A DNA stretch of 64,000 bases from Gordonia sediminis (GTDB lineage: Bacteria; Actinomycetota; Actinomycetes; Mycobacteriales; Mycobacteriaceae), in the NCBI GenBank assembly GCA_004193205.1, contig RZUM01000005.1:248001-312000 (forward strand). The letters are read 5' to 3'. Shown here piece after piece: positions 19,871 to 29,000 of this stretch (the first letter of the stretch is position 1; each line of letters starts with the position of its first letter). The notes beneath the pieces were generated by a model, which was given only the letters and a program-made list of their open reading frames with translations, was not told the origin of the DNA and made no database searches. Both the position numbers and the translations under genes were made by a program.

Positions 19871-21682
19871 CTACACGTCCAGAATGTGTGGCAGACCGGC
19901 CCGGTAGCGATCTCGATCGATCTGCTTGAGGGGGTCGAACAGCGGAAGCTCCCACAGCGGATGCACCACGGCCGGTGGGGCCGGACTGTCGGCGGCATCG
20001 AGGATCGCGTTGGTTACCCGGCGCCCGGACTCGTTGGCGCCCTCCATCGTCGCGAGGTCGATGTTGGTGCGTACGTGGTCGCCGCCGACGAAGAAGTTGG
20101 GGATCTTCGTGTAGGCCGTCGGGCGGTCGGCGTAGGAGTTCGCGGTATTGACCATGAGCGGGGTGGCGTTGGCGATCGAGGGCGACCAGGTGACCCCCGG
20201 GTCGAGCGACCACGTGACGATATCCTCCGACCGCATCAGTCGCTCGCCACCACCGTTCATGGCCCGGCTCATCTGCGCCCACACCTCACGGGCGATCTCG
20301 CGTCGGGTGCACTGTTTGGCGCTCTTGCCGTAGAGGATTCCGGGGGTGTCCCAGTCGGAGATGTCGATCGACAGGCAATCGTGAACGCGGCCGTCCCCGT
20401 AGGTGGCGGCGAAGTCGACATCCCACGGCTGTGCCTGGAAGAGGCCGGTCAGTGCCCACGGAGTGCCCATCGCCGCGATATGTCCGGGCGGCAGGGTCGA
20501 CCGCCGCGACATGAAGTACTGGATGCCGACCATCCAGTCGTCCTGCAGCCGGCGGATTCGGGCCAGCGAAGGGTCGGCGTGCACGAGCGCCGGGGTCAGC
20601 AACGGTTTGAGCCGGTCCATTGGGATGGCCGAGACATACCAGTCCGCGGTCACCGTGCGGCCTGACATCAGCCGAGCACCACCGATGCGGCCCTTCGCCA
20701 CCGAGAACTCCGCGACCCCCTCACCGAGCACGAATCGCACCCCGCGGCGTCGCAGATAGGCCACCCACGGGTCGATCCAGGCGTGGTTGGTGGGTGCGTT
20801 GAGGATCTTGTCGATTCCGCCGAGGACCAGCCCGGCGTCGTATTGTCCGATGAGACCGGTGGCCGAGGTCGCCAGGGCCAGTCCGATCTGACCGATGGTC
20901 CGTGCCGAGGCGGTGTGTGACTTCGCCGCGACGAGTGCCCGGGTCAGGGCGCCCGCGAGGTAGCGTTCGTAGGCCGCTGACTTCCCCTTCGCCTTGACGA
21001 ACTGCATCCAGGATTGCTTCTCCCACTGGCCCAGCCGGCGTTCCGTGCAGCTCGTGGCGATGATGAGTTCGCGGTTGACGAAATAGGCCAGCTCGGTCGG
21101 CGGGATGTCGATCACGAACTTCAGCCCGGTGGTCAACGCGTTGCGGACGTTGTCCAGGGTGGTGAGGGCCGGCAGGTGCTGCACGGCACCGATCACCGAA
21201 GCGGGTGCCGCGAGCGGGGCGTAACCGGACTGGCCGAAGGCGACGATCGCGCTTTCCACACTGATCAGATGGCGGTCTTTGACGTTGCCACCACCGGGCA
21301 GCGGGATGCGTTCCATCGTCTCGGGAACATGCTGATAGCAGCCGGGGAAGAAACGGAACCCGTGCTCGCCGGGCAACGCCTTGCGGCCGCCCCGGGCGGT
21401 GCCGGGCACGTCGTGGCTGCGGGCCTTCCCACCGAGGTAGGCCGGTTCGTAGACGGTGACCCGGAACCCGCGTTCGATCAGTTCCTGCGCGGCGGCCAGA
21501 CCCGACATGCCACCGCCGAAGACCGCCACCTCCCGCCCCCGAGCGGCACCGGGGCGCGGGACCGCTCGCGCCGAGGGCACGCTCACATTCGGCAGGGCGA
21601 CGGCGGTGCCTGCGAGCACGGCCGCCGCAGCCGCTCCCGTCAGCACAGATCGTCGGCAGACTTCAGCGTCGTTGCTGGTCAT
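19871..21682 (-). CDS. Tat-exported FAD-dependent oxidoreductase (phytoene-desaturase-like)
   Basis: A 603-residue flavoprotein. The N-terminus has a twin-arginine signal (CRRSVLTG, residues 9-16, then a hydrophobic Ala-rich stretch), so the folded, FAD-loaded protein is likely exported. The FAD motif is VAVFGGGMSGLAAAQELIE (about residues 52-70), followed by the amine-oxidase/desaturase superfamily GGKARS motif. Relatives include hydroxysqualene dehydroxylase-like and carotenoid desaturase-like proteins, but the substrate is unknown. The closing region has the expected VGGDHVRTNIDLATMEGA FAD-binding segment. It precedes a TetR gene. Confidence 0.8.
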   Translation of the reverse strand: MTSNDAEVCRRSVLTGAAAAAVLAGTAVALPNVSVPSARAVPRPGAARGREVAVFGGGMSGLAAAQELIERGFRVTVYEPAYLGGKARSHDVPGTARGGRKALPGEHGFRFFPGCYQHVPETMERIPLPGGGNVKDRHLISVESAIVAFGQSGYAPLAAPASVIGAVQHLPALTTLDNVRNALTTGLKFVIDIPPTELAYFVNRELIIATSCTERRLGQWEKQSWMQFVKAKGKSAAYERYLAGALTRALVAAKSHTASARTIGQIGLALATSATGLIGQYDAGLVLGGIDKILNAPTNHAWIDPWVAYLRRRGVRFVLGEGVAEFSVAKGRIGGARLMSGRTVTADWYVSAIPMDRLKPLLTPALVHADPSLARIRRLQDDWMVGIQYFMSRRSTLPPGHIAAMGTPWALTGLFQAQPWDVDFAATYGDGRVHDCLSIDISDWDTPGILYGKSAKQCTRREIAREVWAQMSRAMNGGGERLMRSEDIVTWSLDPGVTWSPSIANATPLMVNTANSYADRPTAYTKIPNFFVGGDHVRTNIDLATMEGANESGRRVTNAILDAADSPAPPAVVHPLWELPLFDPLKQIDRDRYRAGLPHILDV

Positions 21683-21699
21683 GTGGACCCCCTTGGAAT

Positions 21700-21715
21700 C
21701 AGTCAGTACTGACTG
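21700..21715. promoter_or_regulatory. 16-bp perfect palindrome, candidate TetR operator
   Basis: CAGTCAGTACTGACTG is a perfect palindrome 17 bp upstream of the start of the FAD oxidoreductase gene. Its size and position fit an operator for the TetR protein encoded downstream in the same operon. Confidence 0.65.
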
Positions 21716-21792
21716 TTACTGAGGTCTACCACCTCCATGCGGGGGAGTGGGACTGATTTGCCAAATCGTCTCACAAAAGTTGGTCGATTGTC

Positions 21793-23319
21793 TCAGTTGG
21801 GCTCGACGAAGGGGCCGACCAGGTCGGGGGAGACGGCGCACATGAGGCCGGTCGCGTCTTCGGGCGTGAGATCGACCGCGGCGTAGGCCTCGTCACCGGC
21901 CGCGGTGGCCAGGGTCAGGGTCTCGACACCGCGTCGGCGCTGGAAGAACGAGGCCGACGTCGCCCACCCGACGACGCCGTCGCGGTCGACGACGTAGCGG
22001 TGCCGGGCGACACGCGGCGGAGCGATGGCGACCGCGCGGTCGGTGACCCGGACGCCGAGATTGCGGTAGCGGACGACACCGAGCGCGACCGCACCGACGA
22101 CCACCGCCGCCGCGAGGACCAGCCACGGCCAGGTCAGCGGACCCGCCACCGCGACGACGAGGACCGCCGCCGCGACCGCCCCCGACCAGAGCGCGCGAGT
22201 GAGCCGCCGGGTCAGGGCGCCGTGGCCGTGACGTCGCAGTCCGACGGTGAGTTCGTCGCCCTCGTGTGTGACGAGTTGACCCACACCGATGACCTCCACA
22301 GCGGGTGCGGGCGGCATCAGCAGCGGTTTCTTACTCGAACCGGTGGCGATCGCGTTGAGCCGGGCGCCCCGGACGGGACGCATCAGGATCGGCTCGTGCA
22401 GGTGCACGCCGCGGACCCGGTGCTCGTCGAGACTGGTCGCGATGGTGGTCAGCAGGCCACGCCGCAAGTGCAGCCGATCGTCGTCGGGGGTGCGGGTGAG
22501 AGTGAATCCCCAGTACGCGAGCAGATAGGCGACCACCGACACCAGCGCGCCGGCCGCGATCACCACGACGATGCCCACGCTCACCACGATCGGCACCCCG
22601 ATGTCGAGGATGCGGTCGGCGGCATGCTCGGCGGCGGTGGCGCCCCGTTCGAACAGTCCGGCCTCGTAGCCGGCCTGGAAACCCAGGCCGACGAGCGCGG
22701 CGACGGTCGCGAAACCGGCCAGTGAGAAGGGGGCGAAGCGCAACCAGGCCGGACGGAACCGCGCCAACACCTCCGGCGCCGCGACCGATCCCGGTTGGGC
22801 CGCGGCGGATTCGGTGCCTTCGATGGAGCCCGTGACACCCGGCGTCCGTCCGGCCGTGGCCATCAGGTGTCTTCGGAGTCTCTCGGCGTCGACAGCCGGG
22901 ATCGAGTTGAGCTCCACGGTTGATGATTTGCGGTCCCCGCCGGTCCCGATCCGCACCTTCTGCAGTCCCAGGATGCGATGGGGCGGCGAGGCGGTCAGAT
23001 CGACACTGCGGATGCGGTCACGGCGGGCCGTCGCGGTCGTACGGGTGAGGACTCCGTGGCGCAGTCGGACGTGTTCGGCGGTGACCTGATAGCGGGTGGC
23101 CAGCCAGGGTACGACGGTGACCAGCGGGAGCGCGACGAGTGTGATGATCGCGGTCAGGTCCGGGGCGCCGCGGCCGGCGAAGGCGATGGCGAGGAACAGC
23201 GGGATGAGCTGGGGCAGCTGCTCGACCGGTTTGACCGCGATCATCCACGGCGACAACCGATGCCAATCGTGCTCGTGGTCGTCGTGCCAGTCGCCCTCGA
23301 TCCGGTCAGGTGGCGTCAT
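21793..23319 (-). CDS. Membrane protein with bacterial PH domains (YdbT-like)
   Basis: A 508-residue membrane protein. Repeated bPH_2-type domains (DUF304) follow pairs of hydrophobic helices; repeated motifs are RDRIRSVDLT, EHRVRGVHLHEP and RYVVDRDGVVGW. Members occur in pairs with a small PH protein, as here, and some have been linked to bacteriocin or stress resistance, but function is unsettled. The ATG at 23319 overlaps the upstream PH gene by 14 bp, so the two are translationally coupled. Confidence 0.8.
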   Translation of the reverse strand: MTPPDRIEGDWHDDHEHDWHRLSPWMIAVKPVEQLPQLIPLFLAIAFAGRGAPDLTAIITLVALPLVTVVPWLATRYQVTAEHVRLRHGVLTRTTATARRDRIRSVDLTASPPHRILGLQKVRIGTGGDRKSSTVELNSIPAVDAERLRRHLMATAGRTPGVTGSIEGTESAAAQPGSVAAPEVLARFRPAWLRFAPFSLAGFATVAALVGLGFQAGYEAGLFERGATAAEHAADRILDIGVPIVVSVGIVVVIAAGALVSVVAYLLAYWGFTLTRTPDDDRLHLRRGLLTTIATSLDEHRVRGVHLHEPILMRPVRGARLNAIATGSSKKPLLMPPAPAVEVIGVGQLVTHEGDELTVGLRRHGHGALTRRLTRALWSGAVAAAVLVVAVAGPLTWPWLVLAAAVVVGAVALGVVRYRNLGVRVTDRAVAIAPPRVARHRYVVDRDGVVGWATSASFFQRRRGVETLTLATAAGDEAYAAVDLTPEDATGLMCAVSPDLVGPFVEPN

Positions 23320-23806
23320 CGGTGTGCGCCTGGGTACGGATGGTGACGTCGGCGGCGGCGGACCGTGCGACTTCGGCGTCGAGCCCGACGATCCGGATGG
23401 TGCCCGCCGACGATGCCGTCGTGACGGTGAGCGTCGCGAGATCGAGCAGCTGCTCGATGGGTCCGGCGGTGGTGTCGACGACCTGGATCCGGGAGATGGG
23501 GATGACGACCCGCGAGCGGACCCACCAACCGGACTGTGTGTAGATCGCGTCGTCGGTGATCTCCCATCGGTGAAACCGAAAGCGCCACAGCGGAACCACC
23601 GCGACGAAGAACACCGTGGCGACGATGGTGACGAGTGCGGCGGCGACGGCGGGCCAGCGCGCCGGATCGACCAGCGCTCCGAGTGCGACACAGGCCGCGA
23701 GGACGACGATGCCGGGGATCAACGGCGTCATCCGCCACATCGTGATCGCGCGCCGATCCACCCGGTTCACGGGTTCGCGGAACAACAGTGACGGTGTCGG
23801 GTCCAT
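23306..23806 (-). CDS. Small membrane PH-domain protein
   Basis: A 166-residue protein with two transmembrane helices (about residues 25-75) followed by one bPH_2 domain, including FRFHRWEITDDAIYTQSGWW and RSRVVIPISRIQVVD. It is the usual partner of the larger YdbT-like protein encoded immediately downstream with overlapping ends. Function unknown. Confidence 0.82.
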   Translation of the reverse strand: MDPTPSLLFREPVNRVDRRAITMWRMTPLIPGIVVLAACVALGALVDPARWPAVAAALVTIVATVFFVAVVPLWRFRFHRWEITDDAIYTQSGWWVRSRVVIPISRIQVVDTTAGPIEQLLDLATLTVTTASSAGTIRIVGLDAEVARSAAADVTIRTQAHTDDAT

Positions 23807-23840
23807 TGTCGGACAGTGTAGGTGCTGTCGGCGGCGACGT

Positions 23841-25631
23841 TCAGCGCACGACCTCGCGATGACCGGCGTCGAGGCGCCGCGTCCACCCGCGTTCGTCGAG
23901 ATGTTCGAGGAGCGGGATCATCACGCGGCGGGTGGTGCCGAGCGCCTGGCGTGCGGTGCTGGTCGTGAACGGCTGTTCGAGACAGGCCAGGGTGCGCATG
24001 GCCTGCGCCGGTGCCGACGGCAGCAGTACCACGCCGTCGCGCAGGCGCAGCAGTCGTCGGGTCCGTTCGGCCGCGGCGAGTTCGCGGGGGCCGAGGCCCA
24101 GCGCGCTGAGATCGTCGGCTTCGGGGGCGTGGAACGGCCGCTGAGCGAGTCGTCGTTCCAGCGCGACGACGGCGTCCTCGGCCGGTCCGAGTCCGCGGTC
24201 CCGGATCGACAGGGTGAGGTGTCCGCCGACGGACTCGAGGCCGGCGTCGGCGGCGACGACGGCGACCAGCGCGTCGTCGGGCAGCCCGAGCAGATCGCGG
24301 GCTGCTCCGTGCGACAGGCCGGCGGCGAGGGGGTCGTCGCGGAGGAGATCGGTGACCGCGGACCGCAGCTGCATGGCCCATGCGGTGCAAGAGGATTCGG
24401 CCAGCCACCATTCCCCGACGACGCGGACGTCGGGCGGTGGGTCCGCAGCGGCACCGTCGAACAGGCCGAGGCGGCGAAGATGGTCCTCGGGCACCGCACC
24501 TCGCCGGGTCACCTCGGCGGCCAGGTCACCCGACGACGCCATCGTGTGCAGTGCGGTCGCACGGCGCGACGCGTCGCCGCGCCGTCGGAACTCCGGCGGT
24601 TCGGTGTCGAGCACCAGCCCGCCGGCGATCAGTCGACTGCCGGGGTCGCGAAGCACGATGCGGTCGCCGACGGTCAGCGGCAGCGCGCGGTCCAGGGTCA
24701 GTCGTGCGTGGTCGTCGTCGAGTGGGCGCAACCGGACGTGCAGCGACGCGGTGCCGAGGTGCGCGACGATGCGCGCGGGGATCTCGTCGAACGACGGCCC
24801 GCTGACGCGTCGGAGGTCGATGAGGGTCGTGGTCCGCCAGGTGTCCCGGCTGACCAGGGCCATGCCGCGCCACACGTCGTCGACGGTGATGCCGCGTAGG
24901 TTCACCGCGACCCGGCTCACCGGGCCGGCCGTCGCGATGGACCGGCCCTCGCTCTGCAGTCCGCGGACGGTGACGGTACGTGCATCGTCGCCGAACAGGT
25001 CGAGGGTGTCACCGACGGTGATCCGACCCGAGGTCAGGGTTCCGGTGACGACGGTGCCGGCGCCGGTCACGCTGAACGCACGGTCGACCCAGAGGCGGAC
25101 GCGGCCGCCGTCGGGTGGCGTGGGTGCGGTGCGCAGCACGTCGTCGATGGTGGCGCGCAGGTTCTCCAGGCCGGTACCGGTCGTGGCCGACACCGCGACC
25201 ATCGGTGCGTCGGCCATGCCGGTGTGTGCGAGTTCGGTGCGGACCGTCGTCGCCACCTCGTCGAGCCGGCCGGCGGCGACCCGGTCGGACTTGGCGAGCA
25301 CGATCAGCCCGTGCTCGATACCCAGCGCGGCGACGACATCGCGGTGCTCCGACGATTGGGCCTGCCATCCGTCGTCTGCCGCGACGACGAACATCACGGT
25401 CGGCGCGGGCCCGAGGCCGGCGAGCATGTTGGGCAGAAAGCGTTCGTGCCCGGGTACGTCGACGAAGGCCACGTCGGCGCCGGACGGCAACGTCGTCCAG
25501 GCGAAGCCAAGGTCGATGGTCAGGCCACGACGGCGTTCCTCGGCCCAGCGGTCCGGTTCGATGCCGGTCAGGGCCCGCACCAGTGTGCTCTTGCCGTGGT
25601 CCACGTGACCGGCGGTGGCGAGGACGAACAT
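23841..25631 (-). CDS. selB: Selenocysteine-specific translation elongation factor SelB
   Basis: A 596-residue GTPase that carries Sec-tRNA(Sec) to the ribosome at UGA codons marked by a SECIS hairpin. G motifs are GHVDHGKST (residues 7-15), DVPGHERFLPN and AKSDRV. Two EF-Tu-like beta barrels follow, then C-terminal winged-helix domains that bind SECIS RNA. It starts 1 bp after the selA stop. The length matches bacterial SelB. With selA, tRNA-Sec and selD nearby, the decoding system is complete. Confidence 0.96.
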   Translation of the reverse strand: MFVLATAGHVDHGKSTLVRALTGIEPDRWAEERRRGLTIDLGFAWTTLPSGADVAFVDVPGHERFLPNMLAGLGPAPTVMFVVAADDGWQAQSSEHRDVVAALGIEHGLIVLAKSDRVAAGRLDEVATTVRTELAHTGMADAPMVAVSATTGTGLENLRATIDDVLRTAPTPPDGGRVRLWVDRAFSVTGAGTVVTGTLTSGRITVGDTLDLFGDDARTVTVRGLQSEGRSIATAGPVSRVAVNLRGITVDDVWRGMALVSRDTWRTTTLIDLRRVSGPSFDEIPARIVAHLGTASLHVRLRPLDDDHARLTLDRALPLTVGDRIVLRDPGSRLIAGGLVLDTEPPEFRRRGDASRRATALHTMASSGDLAAEVTRRGAVPEDHLRRLGLFDGAAADPPPDVRVVGEWWLAESSCTAWAMQLRSAVTDLLRDDPLAAGLSHGAARDLLGLPDDALVAVVAADAGLESVGGHLTLSIRDRGLGPAEDAVVALERRLAQRPFHAPEADDLSALGLGPRELAAAERTRRLLRLRDGVVLLPSAPAQAMRTLACLEQPFTTSTARQALGTTRRVMIPLLEHLDERGWTRRLDAGHREVVR

Positions 25632-25632
25632 C

Positions 25633-26949
25633 TCAGTTCCCGGCGCCGATCGTGGTCAGCGCCCGCTGCACCGCATCGGTGAGTCGGTCGTCATCGGCGT
25701 CGGGTATGCAGCGCAGATCGATCAGGCACGCGCCGTCGTGGACGCGGGCCAGGACCGCCGGGTCGCCGAGCCGCAGAGCTTTCGCCGCCGCCTCGGGGAG
25801 CCGGACCGCCCAGCCCGGCAGCGGCACGCCCGGGGCACCGCCCCCACCGACCCGTCCGTCGTGCCCGATCACCGGCGCTCCGAGGACGGCGGCGAGCCGA
25901 TCGGTGCGTTCCCGCTGACGATCGGGGTCGGCATGCAGGGACCGGGTCACTGGCGGCAGCGGACCGGTGAGGGTGGCCTCCAGCGCGGCCAACGCGAGCT
26001 TGTCGGCGCGGACCGCGCGGGCCAGCGGATGCCGGGTGAGTAGGCCGATCAGTTCCGCGGTCCCGAGCAGCAGCCCGGCCTGTGGGCCGCCGAGCAGTTT
26101 GTCGCCGCTCGCGATCACCAGGTCGGCGCCGGCGGCCAGCGCGGTTGCGGCATCAGGTTCGTCGGGGATCATCGGATCGGGTGCGAGCAGACCGCTACCC
26201 AGATCGACCACCAGGGGGACGCGCCGGTCACGGCACAGGCCATGCAGGTCGGGTAGCGGCACCGCGCTGGTGAACCCTTCCACCCGAAAGTTGCTGGGGT
26301 GCACTTTGACCACACAGCCGGTTGTGGCGCCGATGGCGTCGGCGTAGTCGCGCAGGTGGGTGCGGTTGGTGGTGCCGATCTCCCGCAGGCGTGCGCCCGT
26401 CGACGCCATCAGGTCGGTGAGCCGGAATCCGGCGCCGATCTCGATCATCTCGCCGCGGCTGATCACGACCTCGCGGTCGCGCGCCAGCGCCGTCGTCGCC
26501 AAGACCAGGGCGGCGGCACCGTTGTTCACCACAAGAGCATCCTGCGCGGCCGGGCAGGCCCGCAACAAGGCGTCCCGGGTGGCCGCGCCGCGCCGCGACC
26601 GTGCCCCGGTCGCGAGGTCGAGTTCCACATCGACGTAGCCGGATGCGGCGGTCACCGCTGCCACGGCGGTGTCCGACAGCGGTGCCCGACCGAGATTCGT
26701 GTGGACGATGACACCGGTCGCGTTCAGCACGGGGTGCAGACTCGTACTCGGTGTCGACCCGAGCCGGTCGACGACCGCCTGGGACACCTGCTCCGGTGGC
26801 AGCTCACCGCGGCGGGCGCGGTCCTGCAGGTCGTGGATCACCGTACGGATCCGGGTGTCGCCCAAACGTTCACGGGCGGCGGCGACCTCCGGCAGCGCCA
26901 TCAGATGATCGGTTCGTGGGATCAGGCGTCGCGGGTCGACGTCGGTCAC
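25633..26949 (-). CDS. selA: L-seryl-tRNA(Sec) selenium transferase SelA
   Basis: A 438-residue PLP enzyme converting Ser-tRNA(Sec) to Sec-tRNA(Sec) with selenophosphate. Landmarks are NATGVIVHTNLGRAPL (residues about 80-95), GTTNRTHLRDY and the PLP lysine in SGDKLLGGPQAG. The start is GTG with AGGAGGTGA immediately upstream. It lies 26 bp after the tRNA-Sec gene and 1 bp before selB, so all three may share a transcript. Confidence 0.96.
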   Translation of the reverse strand: MTDVDPRRLIPRTDHLMALPEVAAARERLGDTRIRTVIHDLQDRARRGELPPEQVSQAVVDRLGSTPSTSLHPVLNATGVIVHTNLGRAPLSDTAVAAVTAASGYVDVELDLATGARSRRGAATRDALLRACPAAQDALVVNNGAAALVLATTALARDREVVISRGEMIEIGAGFRLTDLMASTGARLREIGTTNRTHLRDYADAIGATTGCVVKVHPSNFRVEGFTSAVPLPDLHGLCRDRRVPLVVDLGSGLLAPDPMIPDEPDAATALAAGADLVIASGDKLLGGPQAGLLLGTAELIGLLTRHPLARAVRADKLALAALEATLTGPLPPVTRSLHADPDRQRERTDRLAAVLGAPVIGHDGRVGGGGAPGVPLPGWAVRLPEAAAKALRLGDPAVLARVHDGACLIDLRCIPDADDDRLTDAVQRALTTIGAGN

Positions 26950-26975
26950 GTCACCTCCTGCTCTCCTGCGCCGTG

Positions 26976-27070
26976 TGGCGGAGGCGGACGGGAATCGAAC
27001 CCGCCAGGCCGAGATACTCGACCTCCTCGGTTTTGAAGACCGGGGGGCCCACCAGGACCCGGACGCCTCC
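26976..27070 (-). tRNA. selC: tRNA-Sec (anticodon UCA)
   Basis: A 95-nt tRNA with encoded CCA. The acceptor arms are GGAGGCG and CGCCTCC, with discriminator G. The anticodon loop CUUCAAA places UCA at 27036-27034, and a long variable arm and GGTTCGATTCC T-loop follow. The long acceptor/T stack and long variable arm are diagnostic of selenocysteine tRNA. It lies just upstream of selA on the same strand, with selD divergent. Confidence 0.95.
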
Positions 27071-27137
27071 CTGCCGCTCGTGGACGATCGACCGTTCCCA
27101 AGTTAGCGAATCGCGGCGGGCTTTACTCTCGGACGTG

Positions 27138-28136
27138 ATGACAACATCCGATGATCTCCGGACTGTCCGACTGACCGGCTTCGCGCATGGTGGGGGTTGC
27201 GCCTGCAAGATCCCGCCGGGCGAACTCGAGGACGCGGTGCGCGGGCTGACCGGGCAGGCGGGCGGCGACATCATCGTCGGAGTCGACGACGGCGACGACG
27301 CGGCGGCGGTCCGGGTGCGCGACGACCTCGCCGTGCTGTCCACCGCTGACTTCTTCACCCCGGTCGTCGACGACGCCTACGACTGGGGACGCATCGCCGC
27401 GGCGAACGCGCTCTCGGACATCTACGCGATGGGCGGCGATCCGGTCGTCGCGATCAATCTGGTCGGTTGGCCGCGGGAACGGCTGCCGATGGAGTTGATG
27501 ACCGAAGTGCTGCGCGGCGGACTCGCTGTCGGGGCCGAGGCGGGCTGCCCGGTGATCGGCGGGCACAGTATCGACGATCCGGAACCCAAATACGGGATGG
27601 CGGTCACCGGTGTCGCCGATCCGCACCGGTTGATCCGCAACGATGCCGCCGAACCCGGCCTACCGATCACCCTCACCAAGCCGATCGGGGTCGGTCTGCT
27701 CAACAATCGCCACAAGCAGACCGGCGAGACCTTCGACGCCGCGGTCGAGATCATGACCACGCTCAACCGGGACGCTGCGGCCGCGGCGCTCCAGGCCGGT
27801 GTGGTCGCCGGAACGGACGTCACCGGCTTCGGTCTGCTCGGCCACTTGTTCAAGCTGTGCCGAGCCTCGGAGGTCGGCGCGGTGATCGATCGATCGTCGG
27901 TCCCCGCGATCGACGGCGCGCTCGACGCGCTCCGTGACGGCTACGTCTCCGGCGGCACGCGGCGCAACCTCGACTGGGTGCGGCCCCACCTGCAGGTGGG
28001 TGGCGGGATCACCGACGACGACCTGCTCTTCCTCGCCGACGCCCAGACCTCCGGCGGCCTGCTGGTCATCGGTGAGGTGCCGGGGTATCCGGTGATCGGG
28101 CAGACGGTTGCCGGCGCAGGTATCAGCCTTCGCTGA
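27138..28136 (+). CDS. selD: Selenide, water dikinase SelD (selenophosphate synthase)
   Basis: A 332-residue ATP-dependent enzyme making selenophosphate, the selenium donor for SelA. The N-terminal active site is HGGGCACKIPPGEL, with cysteine at the position that is Cys or Sec in the family. VGVDDGDDAAAV and LSDIYAMGGDP follow, then a glycine-rich ATP-binding segment. ATG at 27138 follows GTG at 27135; either start is possible. It is divergent from tRNA-Sec/selA/selB. Its 3' end is 236 bp from the HNH remnant and 276 bp from the group II intron. Confidence 0.95.
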   Translation: MTTSDDLRTVRLTGFAHGGGCACKIPPGELEDAVRGLTGQAGGDIIVGVDDGDDAAAVRVRDDLAVLSTADFFTPVVDDAYDWGRIAAANALSDIYAMGGDPVVAINLVGWPRERLPMELMTEVLRGGLAVGAEAGCPVIGGHSIDDPEPKYGMAVTGVADPHRLIRNDAAEPGLPITLTKPIGVGLLNNRHKQTGETFDAAVEIMTTLNRDAAAAALQAGVVAGTDVTGFGLLGHLFKLCRASEVGAVIDRSSVPAIDGALDALRDGYVSGGTRRNLDWVRPHLQVGGGITDDDLLFLADAQTSGGLLVIGEVPGYPVIGQTVAGAGISLR

Positions 28137-28219
28137 ATGACTCGATGGGTGCGGTCTACCGGTACGAGTTGCAGTGCGGCTCGTCCACCGCCCGCAGATC
28201 ACGCTCCGAGTCGTCGTAT

Positions 28220-28257
28220 CGGTGTGCCCGCCAGATACCCCTCCGGCGGGCACACCG
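28220..28257. terminator. Bidirectional terminator-like hairpin after selD
   Basis: Perfect 13-bp inverted repeat CGGTGTGCCCGCC / GGCGGGCACACCG around a 12-nt loop, between the convergent ends of selD and the HNH endonuclease remnant. No T tract follows on either side. The rest of the 28137-28372 gap shows no gene. Confidence 0.65.
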
Positions 28258-29000
28258 GTCCGCTCTCCTTCTCACACTGTGAAGTTTTCAAGGAACGTGC
28301 ATCCCGGGGGTTCCCGGGTAGTCGGGTGAGTCGAAAGATGTTGCTGGTCAGGTGTGCTCGGTCATGTTCGGGTCAGGTGGCGACGCCGTCGAGTCTCATG
28401 GTCCGGCGGTTGGTGTGCCACGAACGCAAAGGAAGTGGTCATGTAGGTAGATCAATGAGTTTGCGGTGCTGTGCGAGAGATGAAGGTTGGCCCTTCGAAG
28501 CCGCCCTGCGGAGGGAGGCTTCAAACCGCCACATGCTGCGAGGTCGGTGACGAGTTCGTGGTGAGCGATGTGGAAAAGGCGCCTGGAGGTGTCAGGTGGG
28601 GACCAGGAAGGCGAACGCGAGTGAATCGCTGAGGAAGTGTCGAAATGTACTTAGTTGACATCAGAACCGAGGTAACAACCGGACCTCGGGATGAGTTTGG
28701 CGGGAATCCGCTTACTGGCCAAGCGGTGTCCGGCATGAAGGCGACGCGAGCCTGGTCTGCTGCTCTTGTATGGAACGTGGGAAGGCATGTCTCGACACTG
28801 TCGTCAGTCGCCATGTGGCCGGCGGCGAGAGGGAGTGTCCCAAGCAGCAGAAACTGTGAGGGATTGAGTACCGTCGCGAGACATGTCGGCGGACCGGCCC
28901 GTAGTAGTGCTGAAGCTCCTGTAATGGGTGTGGAGCGAAGGGGCCGGATCATCCGTGGCTTGGTGGTGTGGTCAACCGGACCGTGTCCGGGAGGAGCCAG

